The position numbers and the translations under genes were made by a program. Of a stretch of DNA of 64,000 nt, positions 10,472-22,270 are shown in pieces. Under the pieces are notes generated by a model that was not told the DNA's origin, did no database searches, and saw only the letters and a program-made list of their open reading frames with translations. Origin of the DNA: Blastomyces gilchristii SLH14081 (Eukaryota > Ascomycota > Eurotiomycetes > Onygenales > Ajellomycetaceae); contig NW_003101669.1 of the NCBI RefSeq assembly GCF_000003855.2, positions 934,795 to 998,794 on the forward strand. Reading direction: 5' to 3'. The first letter of the stretch is position 1. Each line of letters starts with the position of its first letter.

Positions 10472-11423
10472 TTAAAATTTCCCGATCAATAGCTGCACAC
10501 CCATTCCCCTGGCGGTCCAGTATACAGTCTTCCAGAGATTCACAACGTCCAACGTGCTCGTGAACGTGTCGACAAAGCCGAACGGAAGCATAGATGGAAT
10601 CCAGCCTGTTCAAGCAAGGCAGCCAAAAAAAGTTAGCATACTTGTATATATACCAAACATGAAAATCGAAGCAAAGTTTGAGTGACGATGGAACCACAGC
10701 GGAAGAAATGTGGAGTGAAAAAAAAAGAGCAAAAGGGGAGACAGAAATCCTCACCTTGCGCCAACTCCAACGCCCACCCATGCAATTGATACTGCGATCC
10801 AGTCCCGCGCTTCAACCAGTTCTGGTCACCGGGATAATATTCCGTCGCCTCAAGCTCTCCGGGCAAAAACCTCCGCTCCACGCCTTGCAGTATGGTAAAG
10901 TAATCTTCTGCGAGGTGAACGCCCGAGTGGCCCTCAGAGCCCAGCGGCGTGCCGTAGAAGATGAGATATTCGGTAATCGACGCGTGCAGTATGAGCATTG
11001 CGCCCATTGCGTTGCCGTGGTTGCTGGAGTGGAGAGAAGAAGGTTAGAAGAAGTTCGCACGCGCGCGTCGCGGAAAAAAGAAAAGAAAAACGAAAGATTT
11101 TCTCTTTTCCTCATCGAATTCCTCTCCCCCTCTCCCGTCACTCAGGATATAGGGGGCGACTGTGCACGCCCCCGAAAAGCTCACCTGAAAACCCAACGGG
11201 CCGGATCCGTATCGAACGGCAACACATGCTTCTCCCCATACTCCTGACGCAGCGCCAGGTTGAGATCCGTCATTAACTCAGTAACATTGTTCGGGTGGCG
11301 TTCAATTGACGCCTTGGAAAGCTCCTGGAGCCTCTGCGGGTCGAAGATGTAGAATCGCGGGAGGGCCTGGTCGAGCTTGTAGAGCCCGACGAGGAGGAGG
11401 GGGAGGAAGGCGAGGAAGCGCAT
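10472..11423 (-). CDS. ERG2: C-8 sterol isomerase ERG2
   Basis: An ER-membrane enzyme of ergosterol synthesis that shifts the C8 double bond of fecosterol to episterol; it is related to the sigma-1 receptor. Exons are 11423-11185, 11023-10755 and 10605-10472, giving 213 aa. Introns are 161 nt (GTGAGC...CAG) and 149 nt (GTGAGG...CAG), and both splice in frame. The first 20 or so residues form a hydrophobic membrane segment. Family motifs follow: [40 protein letters not shown], and [21 protein letters not shown] second hydrophobic stretch around [14 protein letters not shown] leads to a short C-terminus. Length agrees with fungal Erg2 (about 210-220). It is the target of morpholine antifungals. 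It lies head-to-tail behind VPS23 with no sign of shared regulation. Confidence 0.95.
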
Positions 11424-12239
11424 CTTTTGGTATTTCCCAGATTGGATATGTATAGCTTGTCGCGACGCCCGTGACTGTTAATTATTAATTATTAAGGGAT
11501 TGAAATACGGATTAGACGAAAAGGAGTAAATGCAAAAAATAAAAATAAAAAATAAAAAATAAAATAAATAAAATTCAAGGAATTTCCCTGAAAAACCTGC
11601 TTTCTAATCCGGGTCGGGGCGTCCGGGGTCGAACCACGCGTCAAGGCGCGAAAAAGGGGCTTTTTATCTATTTATTTATTTATTTCTGTCGCAACACCCA
11701 GCAGCTACTCTACTGTGTCCCGGACTACAAATCGAGATACACTATCATAAAACTTGCAAGAGGGCGATTCTACATTCGCGAAACAAAATACTTCCTCACC
11801 AAAATGTAAAGCTTTTTGAATGTAGAAGAAAGAAAAAAAATAACTGATATTTTAAACTTTCGGGTGGATCGGGAGATCCAAGATCTATCTAGATATTGGG
11901 GTACAGCAGTATGAACGCGAGCTGGCTTCCATGTCTCATTTTTTCGTGTTCATATTAGCAGCCATTTGAACAGGTGTGTGTTGTGAATCGTAGTCGCGCC
12001 GTAGCGTACATAGATGTAGAATGCTCCCTGATTGATTGCTTAGACTAGAAACGTGCGTGTGAATCTCGCTAGATAGATCGATGGGTAGGTAGCTAGCTAG
12101 CTATGTACATGTAACATACACACATACATTCATCTAGGTATCTCGCTGACAACTCCAAAACTTCTATGTTCATGATAAAATAGATAAACCACCCCTCGAT
12201 CCTAACTAATTCACACGCGCGATGGGGGATACTTGCCCA
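11424..12239. other. Spacer between VPS23 and ERG2
   Basis: 816 bases containing the ERG2 promoter (near 11424) and the VPS23 3' flank. It has an A/T-rich block with AAATAAA-type repeats at about 11530-11575, and TTTA and TAGC short repeats near 11670 and 12095. No gene is supported. Confidence 0.55.
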
Positions 12240-14435
12240 CTACTCTCCATCCTCGATAACCAACCCCATCCCCAACCCCGCCTTCCTCGCTAGCGCTCTC
12301 TTCAAAAACGCCTCCCGCGCCAGTCCCCTCGTCAGCCGCGCCCACGTCTCAACACTCACTCGCCCCTTCACCAACCCATCCTGCAGCGCATATATGGCGC
12401 GCTGGATGCCCCGCTCATCAGCGATGAGGTCATATAGCTGCTTCCCAACAACAGTAGGCGCAACGAGGACGTCGTCAATGGGAGGAAGGCCGGTAGCCTC
12501 TTGACGCTCCGCTACTGTTGCTGTTGCCGTTGCCGCTGCTGTACTAGCTGCCGACGGCTCGGTAGATGAGACATTTGCATCTGTCGGGGGGTTGGTAGAT
12601 AAGCGCGATTTCGCATCTGCAATGACGCCGTCGGCACGTTGTAGGGATTGTTGAAGGATGGATGTGTTGGATTGGAGGGTCGAGTGGAAGGAGTTTAGGG
12701 CGGATATTTCAGATTGAAGAGTGGTAATGGCGGCTTGGAGGGCTTGGGATTGTGTATGTAGTGGTTGAAGACGGGAGGTTGTCTGGGAGATGGTTGATTG
12801 GAGGGTTTGGGTAAGGGTTTGGGAAAGGGTGCGGAGAAGGGCGTCCTTTTCTGGATTTGGCGGGATAGGCGGTGCAGCTGGTGGTGTAGATAAGGGGGGA
12901 AGCTCGAGTTCGAATAGTGAGTTGAGGGGGTCGCGTGCTTCGGCCTTCTTCGCTGCTGAGGATGGTGGCTGCGGCGGGTGAGCGTGATGCGGCATTGGAG
13001 AAGGTCCATAAGATGGTGCGGGAATGGGACGAGGTAGAGGCTGGCCCTGCGCAGCGGTCTGAGTTTGGGGCTGCATATATGGACCTTGGGGGGGGAGTGG
13101 TTGCTGCTGGTGTTGGTAGGAGAATGCCTGGGGGATATGTGGTGGGGCTGTCATATTCTGTCCAGGAACCGGGCTGACAGGCCCGACGGGTGTTGGTCGG
13201 TATCCGGCTTGTTGGTAGCCTTGTTTCGGCGGTAACGGTGGGGTTTGGGGTTTCATCTGCGCTTGCGATATGGGCTGTCTCAAACTACTAGATCGCTGCG
13301 GAGCATGATAGATTCCATTATTGTTTGACATTTGGTCATGATTCAGTTGTTGCGACGAAGATCTTTGATGACGAATATCACCGGGGAGCGGGGGTAGGGG
13401 CGGTGGTTGGTTGTATTTTTGCGCGGATTGGTCCCGATGCCTTTCTGGCTCCACCACTTGGCCTGGTTTCGGAGGTAACTGGGGAGGAGCCTGACTCTGT
13501 TGTACGGGTGGGGGGGATGGGCTTACAGCCTTAGCAAGCTCTCGTGGTAAGGGAGGAACGGCAGGGGGCGTGGCTTTTTGGTGCGGGGGGATAGGTCGTA
13601 TATTCTGGTGCTGCTTTGATATCACGGGAGGCTCCTTCGCAAAGATGTCCCTGAGGATATACAAGAAATCAACGATCGTTGACCGCTAGTTTAAATTTGA
13701 AGTCAGTACAGGCCTTTCCCCGGTATCATATAGATACTGATACCATGCTTCACCATAAAAACCCTCTCTTGACGAAACTAAAGCCATTCGCCAGTATTAG
13801 AAAAGCACGCCACTCACATCCCATGCCTCCGACCAGTGTGCCAGATAATGGTGATACACCCTTCCCTCCCCACTAACATGTTGACCGGGGCGAACTAGCA
13901 TATCCGGCGTCGGGGTGACATACACCATCGGCGGTTCACGCGGGTACGCCTTGGGCACCCAGATGGTTATCGGAAATCGATACACAGCTCCGCGAAATGT
14001 GACGGGTAGCGTTCCTGCCACGTGTAGGAGCAAAGCGGGTACGCCATTCTCATATGCTATTCATACAACAGAAACTTCGTTAGCTTTAAGCCGCAAAATA
14101 TGGGAAAACTGCGAGCTAGTTTCGCGCGGCGAGGATGTAGGAGGGCTAGGGAGGAGAGGGATGGATAAAGCTAACTATAGACATCCGTTCGGGGAGCGAA
14201 GCCAGGGTATTGAGCCAGTAGATTTACTACGTCGTTGTATATTCTGTTTGGGTCTCGATATGTTTGATTAGGGCCGTACTCGGGCTGTTGAGAACGCGGA
14301 GAGGCGGGGCTTAGTGGTTAGCCAGCAATCAAATTTCTGGCGGTTTCGCTGCAGGAGGAGCCATGAATCACACAAACTTACGTTCGTTAGTACTCGATAT
14401 AGCCAAGTTAATGTCTTCTGTGGCACTGTTGCCAT
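12240..14435 (-). CDS. VPS23: ESCRT-I subunit VPS23 (TSG101 homologue)
   Basis: This protein binds ubiquitinated cargo and starts ESCRT sorting at endosomes; in filamentous fungi it also takes part in pH signalling through the Pal/Rim pathway. Four exons: 14435-14382, 14284-14176, 14056-13818 and 13685-12240, encoding 615 aa. The N-terminal UEV domain (about residues 1-150) is assembled across the introns: YGPNQTYRDPNRIYNDVVNL, then TYENGVPALLLHVAGTLP, then PITIWVPKAYPREPP and SEAWDRSTIVDFLYILRDIF. The second donor is GTTAGC, chosen because it restores the expected DVYTYENG join. A long Pro/Gln-rich linker follows. A coiled coil lies at about residues 400-480, and the C-terminal steadiness box ends PPIDDVLVAPTVVGKQLYDL to DGLVKGRVSVETWARLTRGL. 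All expected domains are present. Confidence 0.95.
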
Positions 14436-15105
14436 GATTGTGGTGCAGGAGAAAGCCCAACAGACATGGCGCACCTCTTTTAGTGGAGATGGTTAGGGTT
14501 GGAGGTGGTGAGCGGTGGGGATGATGAAGATGAAGATGATGATGATGATTGATGAGATGGTTATGATGCAGCTGGTCAAAGCGCCGAGAGTTTTTGCTGC
14601 CGGGCTTAGCGCAAGAACTAACAAACAACCTTGATTAAATAATAAAGGGAAACTTGGAACAATGCTGGATGCACGGTGAATACTTTTGATATTGTTCTCA
14701 ACTATCAAGATTTTATTTTTGTTGCAGACTAGTAGGCTGTAGACAGTTGAAGAATGCATACTACTCGTGGCTAGATAAATGGAAAAAAGACACACAGTAA
14801 TAACTCCATAAATGCACAATACCTAAAGAGGGGGATATCAAACAACAACGGCGAGGAGTAATTTATCCTCCAATCAGAAGCACGCAATAATAAGTAGAAA
14901 AAGGAGAGTTTGGACAAAGCATGGATACTACTAAATGATGAGCCACTGAGAACAAAACCTTGCTTTCCCTCGATATAGCAATCAGCTATGAAAAAGCACA
15001 ATAGTCAAGCGAACCCATGTACATACATACATTACGTGTGTGCGCGGATAAAATATAAACAAAGTGAGAGAATGGATGTATTCCGATATACAGGAGCCGC
15101 TCCAT
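14436..15105. other. Spacer between VPS23 and STE2
   Basis: 670 bases: the VPS23 promoter side near 14436, including a GAT/GAA-rich purine tract at about 14520-14560, and the AT-rich 3' flank of STE2. The small ORFs here look like chance. Confidence 0.5.
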
Positions 15106-16251
15106 TCAAGCTTTAACGCTGACATCAAGATCGGTATATAAGCGGTCAAGTTGGTCGGGTGAGAGAGTCGTGGCAACAGAGCCTCCGGATCGAAGTGTCG
15201 CCTGGTTCTGAGAAAAGCTGCCGGGGTGCCTGGTCGCGGAGCTGGTGCTATTGCTACGTTCGCTTGACCAGAGGTACTGATGCGGGCCGGAATTTAGAGT
15301 TTCGAAACTGCTTTTCGTCGCTGCTGCAGCCCACAGCGATGAAAGGGGGAGGAAAACGGCCACGAGCGTGAGAAGGTTGGAGTTCATTTCGTAGCCTGGA
15401 AACGGATATTGGATGATTGAGAAAATGGCTACACCCAGAACAAAAATAAAACGCGTTTAGTATCCATTGGGCATTCTGCGTGAATAGGCGGGGAAAGATC
15501 ATTTACCTGGAATCACCATCGTTTGACAGGACATGATGAACATCACCTGCATCGCTCCGAATCTTGTCATGCCCAGTCGCCTGCGAGTAACGAGGGCATA
15601 CCCCAATTTGGCGACAAAGATAGCGCTGAAGAAACATGTGCTCATGGTAATGGTGATGTTCGAGGCACTCTGGAGCCAGATAAAAGGGGCAAAATTCGAG
15701 GCATTCATAATGGCAATGCAATTCTCAACCATCAAGCCCATTCGGAATCCAATAGCCAGCAGTGCGATAACGAGGGACACACCCAGGAGCAGGTATCGTT
15801 GAATTTCCGGAAGGGTCGCGCACACGACTTGAGTTTGGATGACCAGGGACGTTTCCATGCAAATCACCAGAATAGTAGTGAAGACGATTCCCAAGATGGA
15901 ATCCGCGTAGGCACTGCCAGGGACTCGAGAATAATCCCCGCTGAAGAAGGCATAGGGGTTGTTGAATCCCGTAGTGAAGTAGATGGTCATGCAGAGCAGG
16001 CGGGCGAAGTTCATAATCAGTGCAGATATGTTGAGGGAGAAGACAGGCAACCGACGTTTCTCCGACTGTGTCAGGAGAGCCAACATGATGATCGCAATGA
16101 CAGACGCCCCGAGCTGAGAGGCGTAGTTGATGCAGACTCTGGTTCCGTACTGAACGAAATCATCCAGGTCATGGATCGATACGTTGAAAGGGGTCATGTC
16201 GGCCTGGTGGAAGACCACGTTCTGGTCGAACGGATCGAATGAAGACGCCAT
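15106..16251 (-). CDS. STE2: Alpha-factor-type pheromone receptor STE2 (PreB)
   Basis: A seven-transmembrane G-protein-coupled receptor of the plasma membrane that senses the alpha-type peptide pheromone and signals through the mating MAPK pathway. Exons are 16251-15507 and 15428-15106, joined across a 78-nt intron (GTAAAT...TAG), giving 355 aa. The splice restores TM6 as QTMVIPAIFSIIQYPFPGYE, the family signature. An extracellular N-terminus of about 45 residues carries NVS. TM1 begins at QLGASVIAIIMLALL, and TM2 is followed by TGFNNPYAFFSGDYS. TM7 contains LTLVAVFLPLSSLWA. The cytoplasmic tail is only about 65 residues, Ser-rich, and ends in a DLDVSVKA-type tail. The gene faces away from BUD32 across a 2-kb upstream region. 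Confidence 0.94.
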
Positions 16252-17366
16252 TACCGAGATACGCTGATATCACTCTTGAGCAACGCGTAGGAGTTAACGG
16301 ATGGGGAATGAATCTATGAAGCCGAGAACCGAGGGAGCTGATGATCTGATCAACTTATCAACTTATCAGGAGCGAGACAAGCGAGAGAGATGATAGAGAG
16401 ACACGAACGAGAACAGGGTTGAGTATGAGATATGACATGAACAAATAAGAAAGAGAAGTTGCTGCTACTCGGTAGAGATATTTATATACAATCAGGCATG
16501 CTCTCCATCACCACAAGGAGTGAAAGGCAGCCACAACAATGCTAGAGACAGAGGCAGCAGGGCATTGAGCACGTCGGGCATAATATAGCCGGCAACAAAC
16601 AACCGACGAGGACTATTGTGCCTAGGCCTTGTGTATATCTACACGAGGCATTGAGATGGAGAGAACAATCTGCATGAGTGAAGGGAGAGACAGCAGAGAA
16701 GGTTCTTCAGGAGGAGTAATACAAACAGGGAGAATACACCACCCGGCCCGGTGGCTTTGAACACAAGTTAAAAAATAAAAATAATAAAAATAAAAATAGC
16801 GTTTCGGCAAGGGTGTTAATATACCTGGAGGCTCCACCCTGAAGCCGTTGGAGATGGATCAATCAATCGCCAAATAAGAGACCAGAAGAAGAATCGTGGG
16901 ATGTAGGGCGGATGTGAAGCTCGCAGGACAATATCAACGCTATCAATGATTGCGGGCGAAGAACAATAGGATGGACGGGACGGGAAGTATGAAGAAGTGA
17001 CCGCACGAAATCTATCACTCCAATCCAGCTCAGACATACAAACGGCGGAATGAGAGCAACTCTAATTTGTATAAAGCATTTTAAATCTCGAGATTAAAAG
17101 TAGTACATAAATATAAGATATAAGGGAGGGAGATTAAGGGAAGAAGCAATGCAACGGCCTGTCCCCCCCCCAAGATCCGCTTGGGCTCTGGTGAACAGTT
17201 CAGAGAAACATTTTGACAGACCGAGATTTGCGGATACAACTTGGCTGGCTCCAGCAGCAACTGTGCGATCCTAGGGAATTGCATCGTAGGCACAGCATGA
17301 GCATGTCCAAGAGGATCGTGAGAAAGCAAAGCATATCATCGTCAATCGCTCATGCTCATGTCCTGA

Positions 17367-17384
17367 ACACACACACACACACAC
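17367..17384 (+). repeat. (AC)9 microsatellite
   Basis: Nine AC units in the STE2 upstream region. Its complement type, (TG)16, occurs at 17723-17754. Confidence 0.9.
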
Positions 17385-17719
17385 ATATCTCTGCATACAC
17401 ACCGCAACTCGGACCCTGAGCAATGTGACCACAGTTTGATATGCGACTGACAGATTGCATATAGCATATAGCCCTTGTCCGAGTAGAAGTGATGGAAGCA
17501 GAAAGCAGAGCACTGTCTTTTACCATGGTCAGCAGCCTTATTATGCTTGTCATCTCAAGGCATTATGATGCAGTATTGGATACGACCCCGGCCAAGCCAG
17601 TCAAGGCTACTGTGTCCATTTGCATTGCAAAAAGAAAGAAGGTGTATAGAGCTGTGGTTCATGGTTCATTCTCATTCATTTCTTTGTTCTTCTCATATTT
17701 CCAGAATGTAGAAGAATGC

Positions 17720-17722
<3 letters not shown>

Positions 17723-17754
<32 letters not shown>
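17723..17754 (+). repeat. (TG)16 microsatellite
   Basis: Sixteen uninterrupted TG units in the STE2/BUD32 upstream region, in inverted relation to the AC run at 17367-17384. Confidence 0.9.
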
Positions 17755-17756
<2 letters not shown>

Positions 17757-18271
17757 CTGTTGGGATGTCTTGGGGGTATCACAGCATCAATTCAATAGGG
17801 TTAATCAAGCTGTTATACCCAGGTAAATATGGAATGCAGAACAAGGAGGAGAGGATCTTTTCTCAGCCTGACTGGGAGAAGCATTTATCGGGCTGAACAC
17901 TGAGGATACACTGCAGCAACTAAATATGCAATGCGGTATGACTGCATTGTTGTAGAAGGAGAATCGAGAGCAAGGAGGAGGAGAGAGAAGAAGAGAAAGA
18001 AGACGATCCCTTGAAACAATTAGTTAAACTATTATAATGAGCTAACTTTAACTAAATATTTAAAATATTTAACCACCGGAATAAAGCATTGATTGATTAC
18101 CCAAAGAAGAAAATAAACACTTGAATCAAACAACATCCGCAACACTCCCACATCCATCCCCGCATTCCACACCCTCCTCCACACCAAAACACACTTCTTA
18201 CATCCCCGTACTATCAATACCCTCGTTACATCCTCCTCCCTCCCACCGCATCGTACACACCGCCCGCCGCA

Positions 18272-19303
18272 ATGTCGTCCAGCACGACAGCCACTACCAC
18301 CAGCACCGCCAACACCAACACCTATACCCCTCCCCCTCTCCCCGCTCCCTTCACAAATTCCCCCGCCACCCTCCTCGCCCAGGGCGCCGAAGGCCGCCTC
18401 TACAGAACCAATTTCCTCACCCCCTCCACTCCCGCCGCTCTCAAAATCCGCCCCGCTAAACCATACCGACACCCCATCCTCGACCGCAGATTGACCCGCC
18501 AGCGCATCCTGCAAGAGGCGCGATGTCTGGTAAAGTTGGCGCGCGAGGAGGTTCCTGTCCCCGGCTTGCTGGCGCTAGATGTTGGTGTGGGTGATATTGG
18601 TGCTTCTGCTTCTGAGGGGGGAAGCATTACGAATGTCAAAGATAGTGATCAGAATGATAATAAAACTGGCTGGTTCGCATGGTTATTGATGGAGTGGGTG
18701 GAGGGCATTGTTGTCAGACAGGCGGTTGACCAGTGGGAGAAATGGTTGAAATCGCAAGAGGGGAAGGTTGCTGGTGGTGCTGGTGGTGCTGATGCTAAAA
18801 GTGCGGATCTCATCGAACAGAGCAAAGAGGATATCTGCGCGCTGCTGCGGAGGATCGGGCTTGTCGTTGGTGCCATGCATAAGGCCGGTATTGTCCATGG
18901 GGATTTAACTACGAGCAACCTCATGCTTAGACCCATTGCGTCTGTCGATGCGCTGGCAGGAGAGGACGACGACGCTGCCACCGCCGCCTCCGTCCCTTTG
19001 AGTACATCTATCAGGCAAGACGCGGAGTTACAGACTATTACTACTCTGGATAACAAACCGTCGCTGGAAGGGGAGATTGTGCTTATTGATTTTGGCCTGG
19101 CGGGACAGAGTGTTCAGGATGAGGATCGGGCTGTCGATCTATATGTGCTGGAACGAGCGTTTGGGAGCTCGCATCCGAGAACCGAGCCGTTCTTCCACGA
19201 GGTGCTTAAGGGATATGCTGAGAGCTATAAAGCGGCGAATGTGGTGCTGAAGAAACTGGAACAGGTCAGGTTGCGCGGGCGGAAGAGGAGCATGGTCGGG
19301 TAA
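18272..19303 (+). CDS. BUD32: Atypical kinase BUD32 of the EKC/KEOPS complex
   Basis: A small kinase/ATPase that works with Kae1, Cgi121, Pcc1 and Gon7 in making the t6A modification at tRNA position 37. It is a single exon of 343 aa, longer than yeast Bud32 (261 aa) because of a Thr/Asn-rich N-terminal extension of about 30 residues and two low-complexity inserts. The piD261/Bud32 signatures are present. LAQGAEGRLYRT is the glycine-rich loop, and ALKIRPAKPYRHPILDRRL carries the lysine and the RxRLxRQR-like motif. Later come LLMEWVEG, the catalytic HGDLTTSNLML, and IDFGLA as the metal-binding motif. VDLYVLERAFGSSHP and the basic C-terminal tail RLRGRKRSMVG complete the family pattern. The ATG at 18272 starts the only frame. 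Confidence 0.95.
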   Translation: MSSSTTATTTSTANTNTYTPPPLPAPFTNSPATLLAQGAEGRLYRTNFLTPSTPAALKIRPAKPYRHPILDRRLTRQRILQEARCLVKLAREEVPVPGLLALDVGVGDIGASASEGGSITNVKDSDQNDNKTGWFAWLLMEWVEGIVVRQAVDQWEKWLKSQEGKVAGGAGGADAKSADLIEQSKEDICALLRRIGLVVGAMHKAGIVHGDLTTSNLMLRPIASVDALAGEDDDAATAASVPLSTSIRQDAELQTITTLDNKPSLEGEIVLIDFGLAGQSVQDEDRAVDLYVLERAFGSSHPRTEPFFHEVLKGYAESYKAANVVLKKLEQVRLRGRKRSMVG

Positions 19304-19659
19304 ATAAAAGAAAGATCAGGGTAGGGCAGATTTCTTCTAGGCGGCAACGCGCATCACGACATCATATTCATTACTTCGTTTTATTTTTTTAATTTATTTT
19401 TTAACTTGTTTTCCCAGAAGAAGAGCAGCCCGAAGAGGGGAATAATAATTTAAAATAGGAAAAAAGATAACTCAAAACCAAAATGTCCTTAAGTTACATG
19501 TTTCGCCATGCTGAACGAACCACCGCGGAGACTTGCATGAGGCGGTTGGGAGTTATTTATTTACACAAGAGAAAGAAAAGGAAGGACAGAAGAGACAACA
19601 ACGCTCAGCGCTTGGAAACCAAACACTCTTCCCACTACACAATATTTAATACAATTTAC
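19304..19659. other. Convergent 3' spacer
   Basis: 356 bases between the converging BUD32 and glutamate-cysteine ligase subunit genes, T- and A-rich at 19380-19460. No gene is supported. Confidence 0.6.
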
Positions 19660-20751
19660 TCACTCACCCTCGCGAATACATTCTCCTACCTCCGCTAGCG
19701 CAAAATAGCCCTTATTTTCAATCACGCCGCGATCCTTCACCACAGCGGTATACTTCACAACCCACTGCGGCACAATATCGCCCTCCAACCCACCATCATC
19801 CGCCGTTGCGCTGGCCGCCAGAATCCCCGCCCCCGTCTCCCCGCGCGCAAGGAGGTCTCGCGTCGTACCCGGCGGGAGGATGTCAGTGCAATCATTATGC
19901 GTCAGCAGCTTAATATTTTCCTTCTTCGCAAACACAATCAATGGTTTCGGCACGACGCAGCAATCCTTGACGTTAATCTGGTCGACCGCGGGCCGAACCT
20001 TGGTGTGCGGGAGGAACTTCGCTAGCCGCTCGCTGTCAAACTCTGAGAGGCCCAGCTGGGATATCATGCCTTCTTCCTTGAGGCATTCGAGGACCCGCCA
20101 TGTTTGGATTATGCCGTCCATTTCTGGTCCGGTGCTTGGTCGCGCCGCCTCGTTGTTGCCGTTGGCATCGCCATCTGATATTTCCTCTTCGCTCGAGTCG
20201 TCTGCATCGAACGATATGCCGGGGAACGAGACGATAAGCAGGTCTATGGAGTTGACGTGTAGTGTCTTCAGGACGAGGTCAATTGCTTCCCGGGTATGCG
20301 CGCAGCGGCGCGAGGTTGGGATCCCCGGCAGGTAGAAGAGCTTGACGGTGATGTCATACTGGTCGCGGTCTTCGGTCAGGCCTGGTTCTGAGAAATCGAT
20401 CGCGGGCACGTAGAGGGTATCTCCTTGTTTAGAGGTCCAGGTGGTATAATCGCTGTATGAGAGTTTCTGTGGAACGTCGTGGATGTCGTGCGAGGGGCCG
20501 TTGGAGTGTGAGGGTTCGATATGTTGGGCTGCGACGAAGTTGGAGCGGAGGGCGTCCAATAATTCGACGTTTGATTTATCGCTGGTCAGTCTTGGGATGA
20601 CAGATGGGCCGCCACTCATGATATTCCTATAGAGAGATAAGAGGCCAATGTTAGATTTTCTATTTTAATTTATTCTCTTTTCTGAGAGTGTTTGAATGGC
20701 TGGCATGGAAGCGGGGTTGCGCGCTTACGATGTTGAGAGTATGAGCTTCAT
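19660..20751 (-). CDS. Glutamate-cysteine ligase regulatory (modifier) subunit, GCLM-like
   Basis: An aldo-keto-reductase-fold protein resembling the modifier subunit of glutamate-cysteine ligase, which tunes the first step of glutathione synthesis. There are two exons. The first is tiny, 20751-20729 (23 nt, MKLILSTS), and the second is 20626-19660. They are joined across a 102-nt intron (GTAAGC...TAG) to give LILSTSNIMSGGPSVI, the family N-terminus. The total is 329 aa. Supporting motifs are DITVKLFYLPG, the helix VLKTLHVNSIDLLIVSFPG, MISQLGLSEFDSERLAKFL, and PAVDQINVKDCCVVPKPLIV. The C-terminal part IVPQWVVKYTAVVKDRGVIE is also typical. An acidic insert (DDSSEEEISDGD) sits in the middle. 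The catalytic tetrad of true aldo-keto reductases is not evident, which fits a regulatory subunit. The gene is divergent from APS1. Confidence 0.88.
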
Positions 20752-21145
20752 GGTTGCGCCTCGAATTCTCTAAGACTATGGGACGGCCAAATATACGGGA
20801 ATACTAATGACGGGCAGCAGTCAATGAAGGAAATTGATATATTATCAGGTTCTGTAATTAATTTGATAGAAATGGCCTATATATTTGCAGACGATAAGTT
20901 ATTTATAGGATGTTGCGCCTGTCCTCGACCGGAGAATGTTCCTATTATTAATAATGTAAGGGCTGCAAGCTTTTTTTTTTCGGCGGGGCAATATTTAGTT
21001 AAATAGCACGCGGCGTAACTAGTTAACTAACTAAGATAGGGCAGAAAAAAATAAAAGAAAACATCGCATCCCCACCAACCACCAACCACCAACCACCACC
21101 ACCACGACCACCACGACGCGCCAGGTATTCTCCGCCGTCGAGAGG
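20752..21145. promoter_or_regulatory. Divergent promoter of the GCLM-like gene and APS1
   Basis: 394 bases separate the two start codons. The APS1 side has repeated CCACC words (about 21070-21115). The left part is AT-rich. No specific site can be assigned with confidence. Confidence 0.5.
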
Positions 21146-22270
21146 ATGGCAATCAAGTGAGTTGCCCAGAATACGCTTCTTCTTTTGATCCTCAGAAACA
21201 GAGTGAACTGATAGATATCCCCTCCCTTTCTCCAGCTACCTAATACTGCTCTCGAGACAGGGCAAAGTGGTGAGTCCCCGTTCCCGTCGTCCACAGTCCA
21301 CAGTCCCTTTCTCGTCGCCCACCACAGTCCTCACACCCACACACACACCCACACACACATATATCATCATTCCATTATTACCACTTCAAAACAACAGCTG
21401 ACCACTGCAATTATTTCCTCCTTTTCTCCATTTTACATAAGAGACTGGCGAAATGGTTCACTACCCTGTCTCCTAAGGACAAGGCCAAAATCATCAAAGA
21501 TGTCACACAGCTAGTTCTCTCACGCCGCACCCGCATGTGCAACTTCCTCGAATATAAAGGTGCGGGACAATAAATAATTAATTCCTATATCACTTCGCTA
21601 CAGCCAGCCTCTCTGAAAAGAAAGGGAAAAAAAAGCCAAAAGATGAACTGCCCGTTTTAATTAACACCCTTGAATCTTTCTTATAACAGACACCAAAGTC
21701 GTCTACCGCCGCTATGCATCCCTCTTCTTCATCGCCGGCTGCTCGTCCGACGACAATGAGCTAATCACTCTCGAAATCGTCCATCGCTACGTCGAACAGA
21801 TGGACAAGTATTATGGCAACGTCTGCGAGCTGGATATCATTTTCAATTTCCAAAAGGCTTATTTCATCCTGGACGAGTTGCTGCTGGCTGGGGAGATGCA
21901 GGAGAGTAGCAAGAAGAATGTGCTGAGGTGTATTTCGCAACAGGATAGCTTGGAAGATATGGAGGTGAGTGAAGCGGCGGGCGTCCCTATTCCTTTCCCG
22001 CCATGAATAATGTGAACATTCTGTTACATGCATTGCATCCTTTTACGCGGGAAGGAGGCCCGGCAGTATTGTCTGGTTTTTGTTTCCCTTGTTTTTTCGG
22101 GCTATTATTTTCTTCTTTTTGGAGACTCCTTGATTATCTCACTCTTCTCCTCCATTGTGAATCTGGTGTCATGGTCGTCAAGTTTGCTCCATTTAGCCGT
22201 GCTAACGATTTCGTCTTCCCCCTTATCCGCAACCCAGGTCGAGCAGGATATTGTTACGAAAATTATGTAG
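21146..22270 (+). CDS. APS1: AP-1 clathrin adaptor complex sigma subunit
   Basis: The small subunit of the AP-1 adaptor for clathrin transport between trans-Golgi and endosomes. Five exons: 21146-21156, 21236-21269, 21442-21559, 21690-21964 and 22238-22270, encoding 156 aa, the usual length. The spliced protein reads [51 protein letters not shown], and [20 protein letters not shown]. It continues through [20 protein letters not shown] and QDSLEDME to the C-terminal [10 protein letters not shown]. The first exon is only 11 nt (MAI plus two bases). All introns are GT-AG and each join was forced by family conservation. A second in-frame terminal exon further downstream (22527-22571) is possible. 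Confidence 0.95.

Larger units (their letters stand above)
16252..18271. other. Long divergent upstream region of STE2 and BUD32
   Basis: About 2.0 kb between two divergently transcribed genes. The STE2-proximal half is rich in GAGA-type purine words (about 16370-16450 and 17950-18005). An (AC) run and a (TG) run, listed separately, lie about 340 bases apart. A C run sits at about 17162. The last 150 bases before BUD32 are C/A-rich. The length is unusual for this gene-dense window, so an unrecognised non-coding transcript or long leader of STE2 is possible. I see no coding evidence. Confidence 0.5.

Noticed and set aside
11600..11650. B-box-like GTGGTTCGACCCC on the minus strand
   Set aside because: No D-arm, anticodon arm or pairing acceptor stem lies at the right distance, so not a tRNA.
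15523..16242. 239-residue open frame on the plus strand
   Set aside because: Antisense shadow of the STE2 receptor; composition is Gln/Asp/His-rich and matches nothing.
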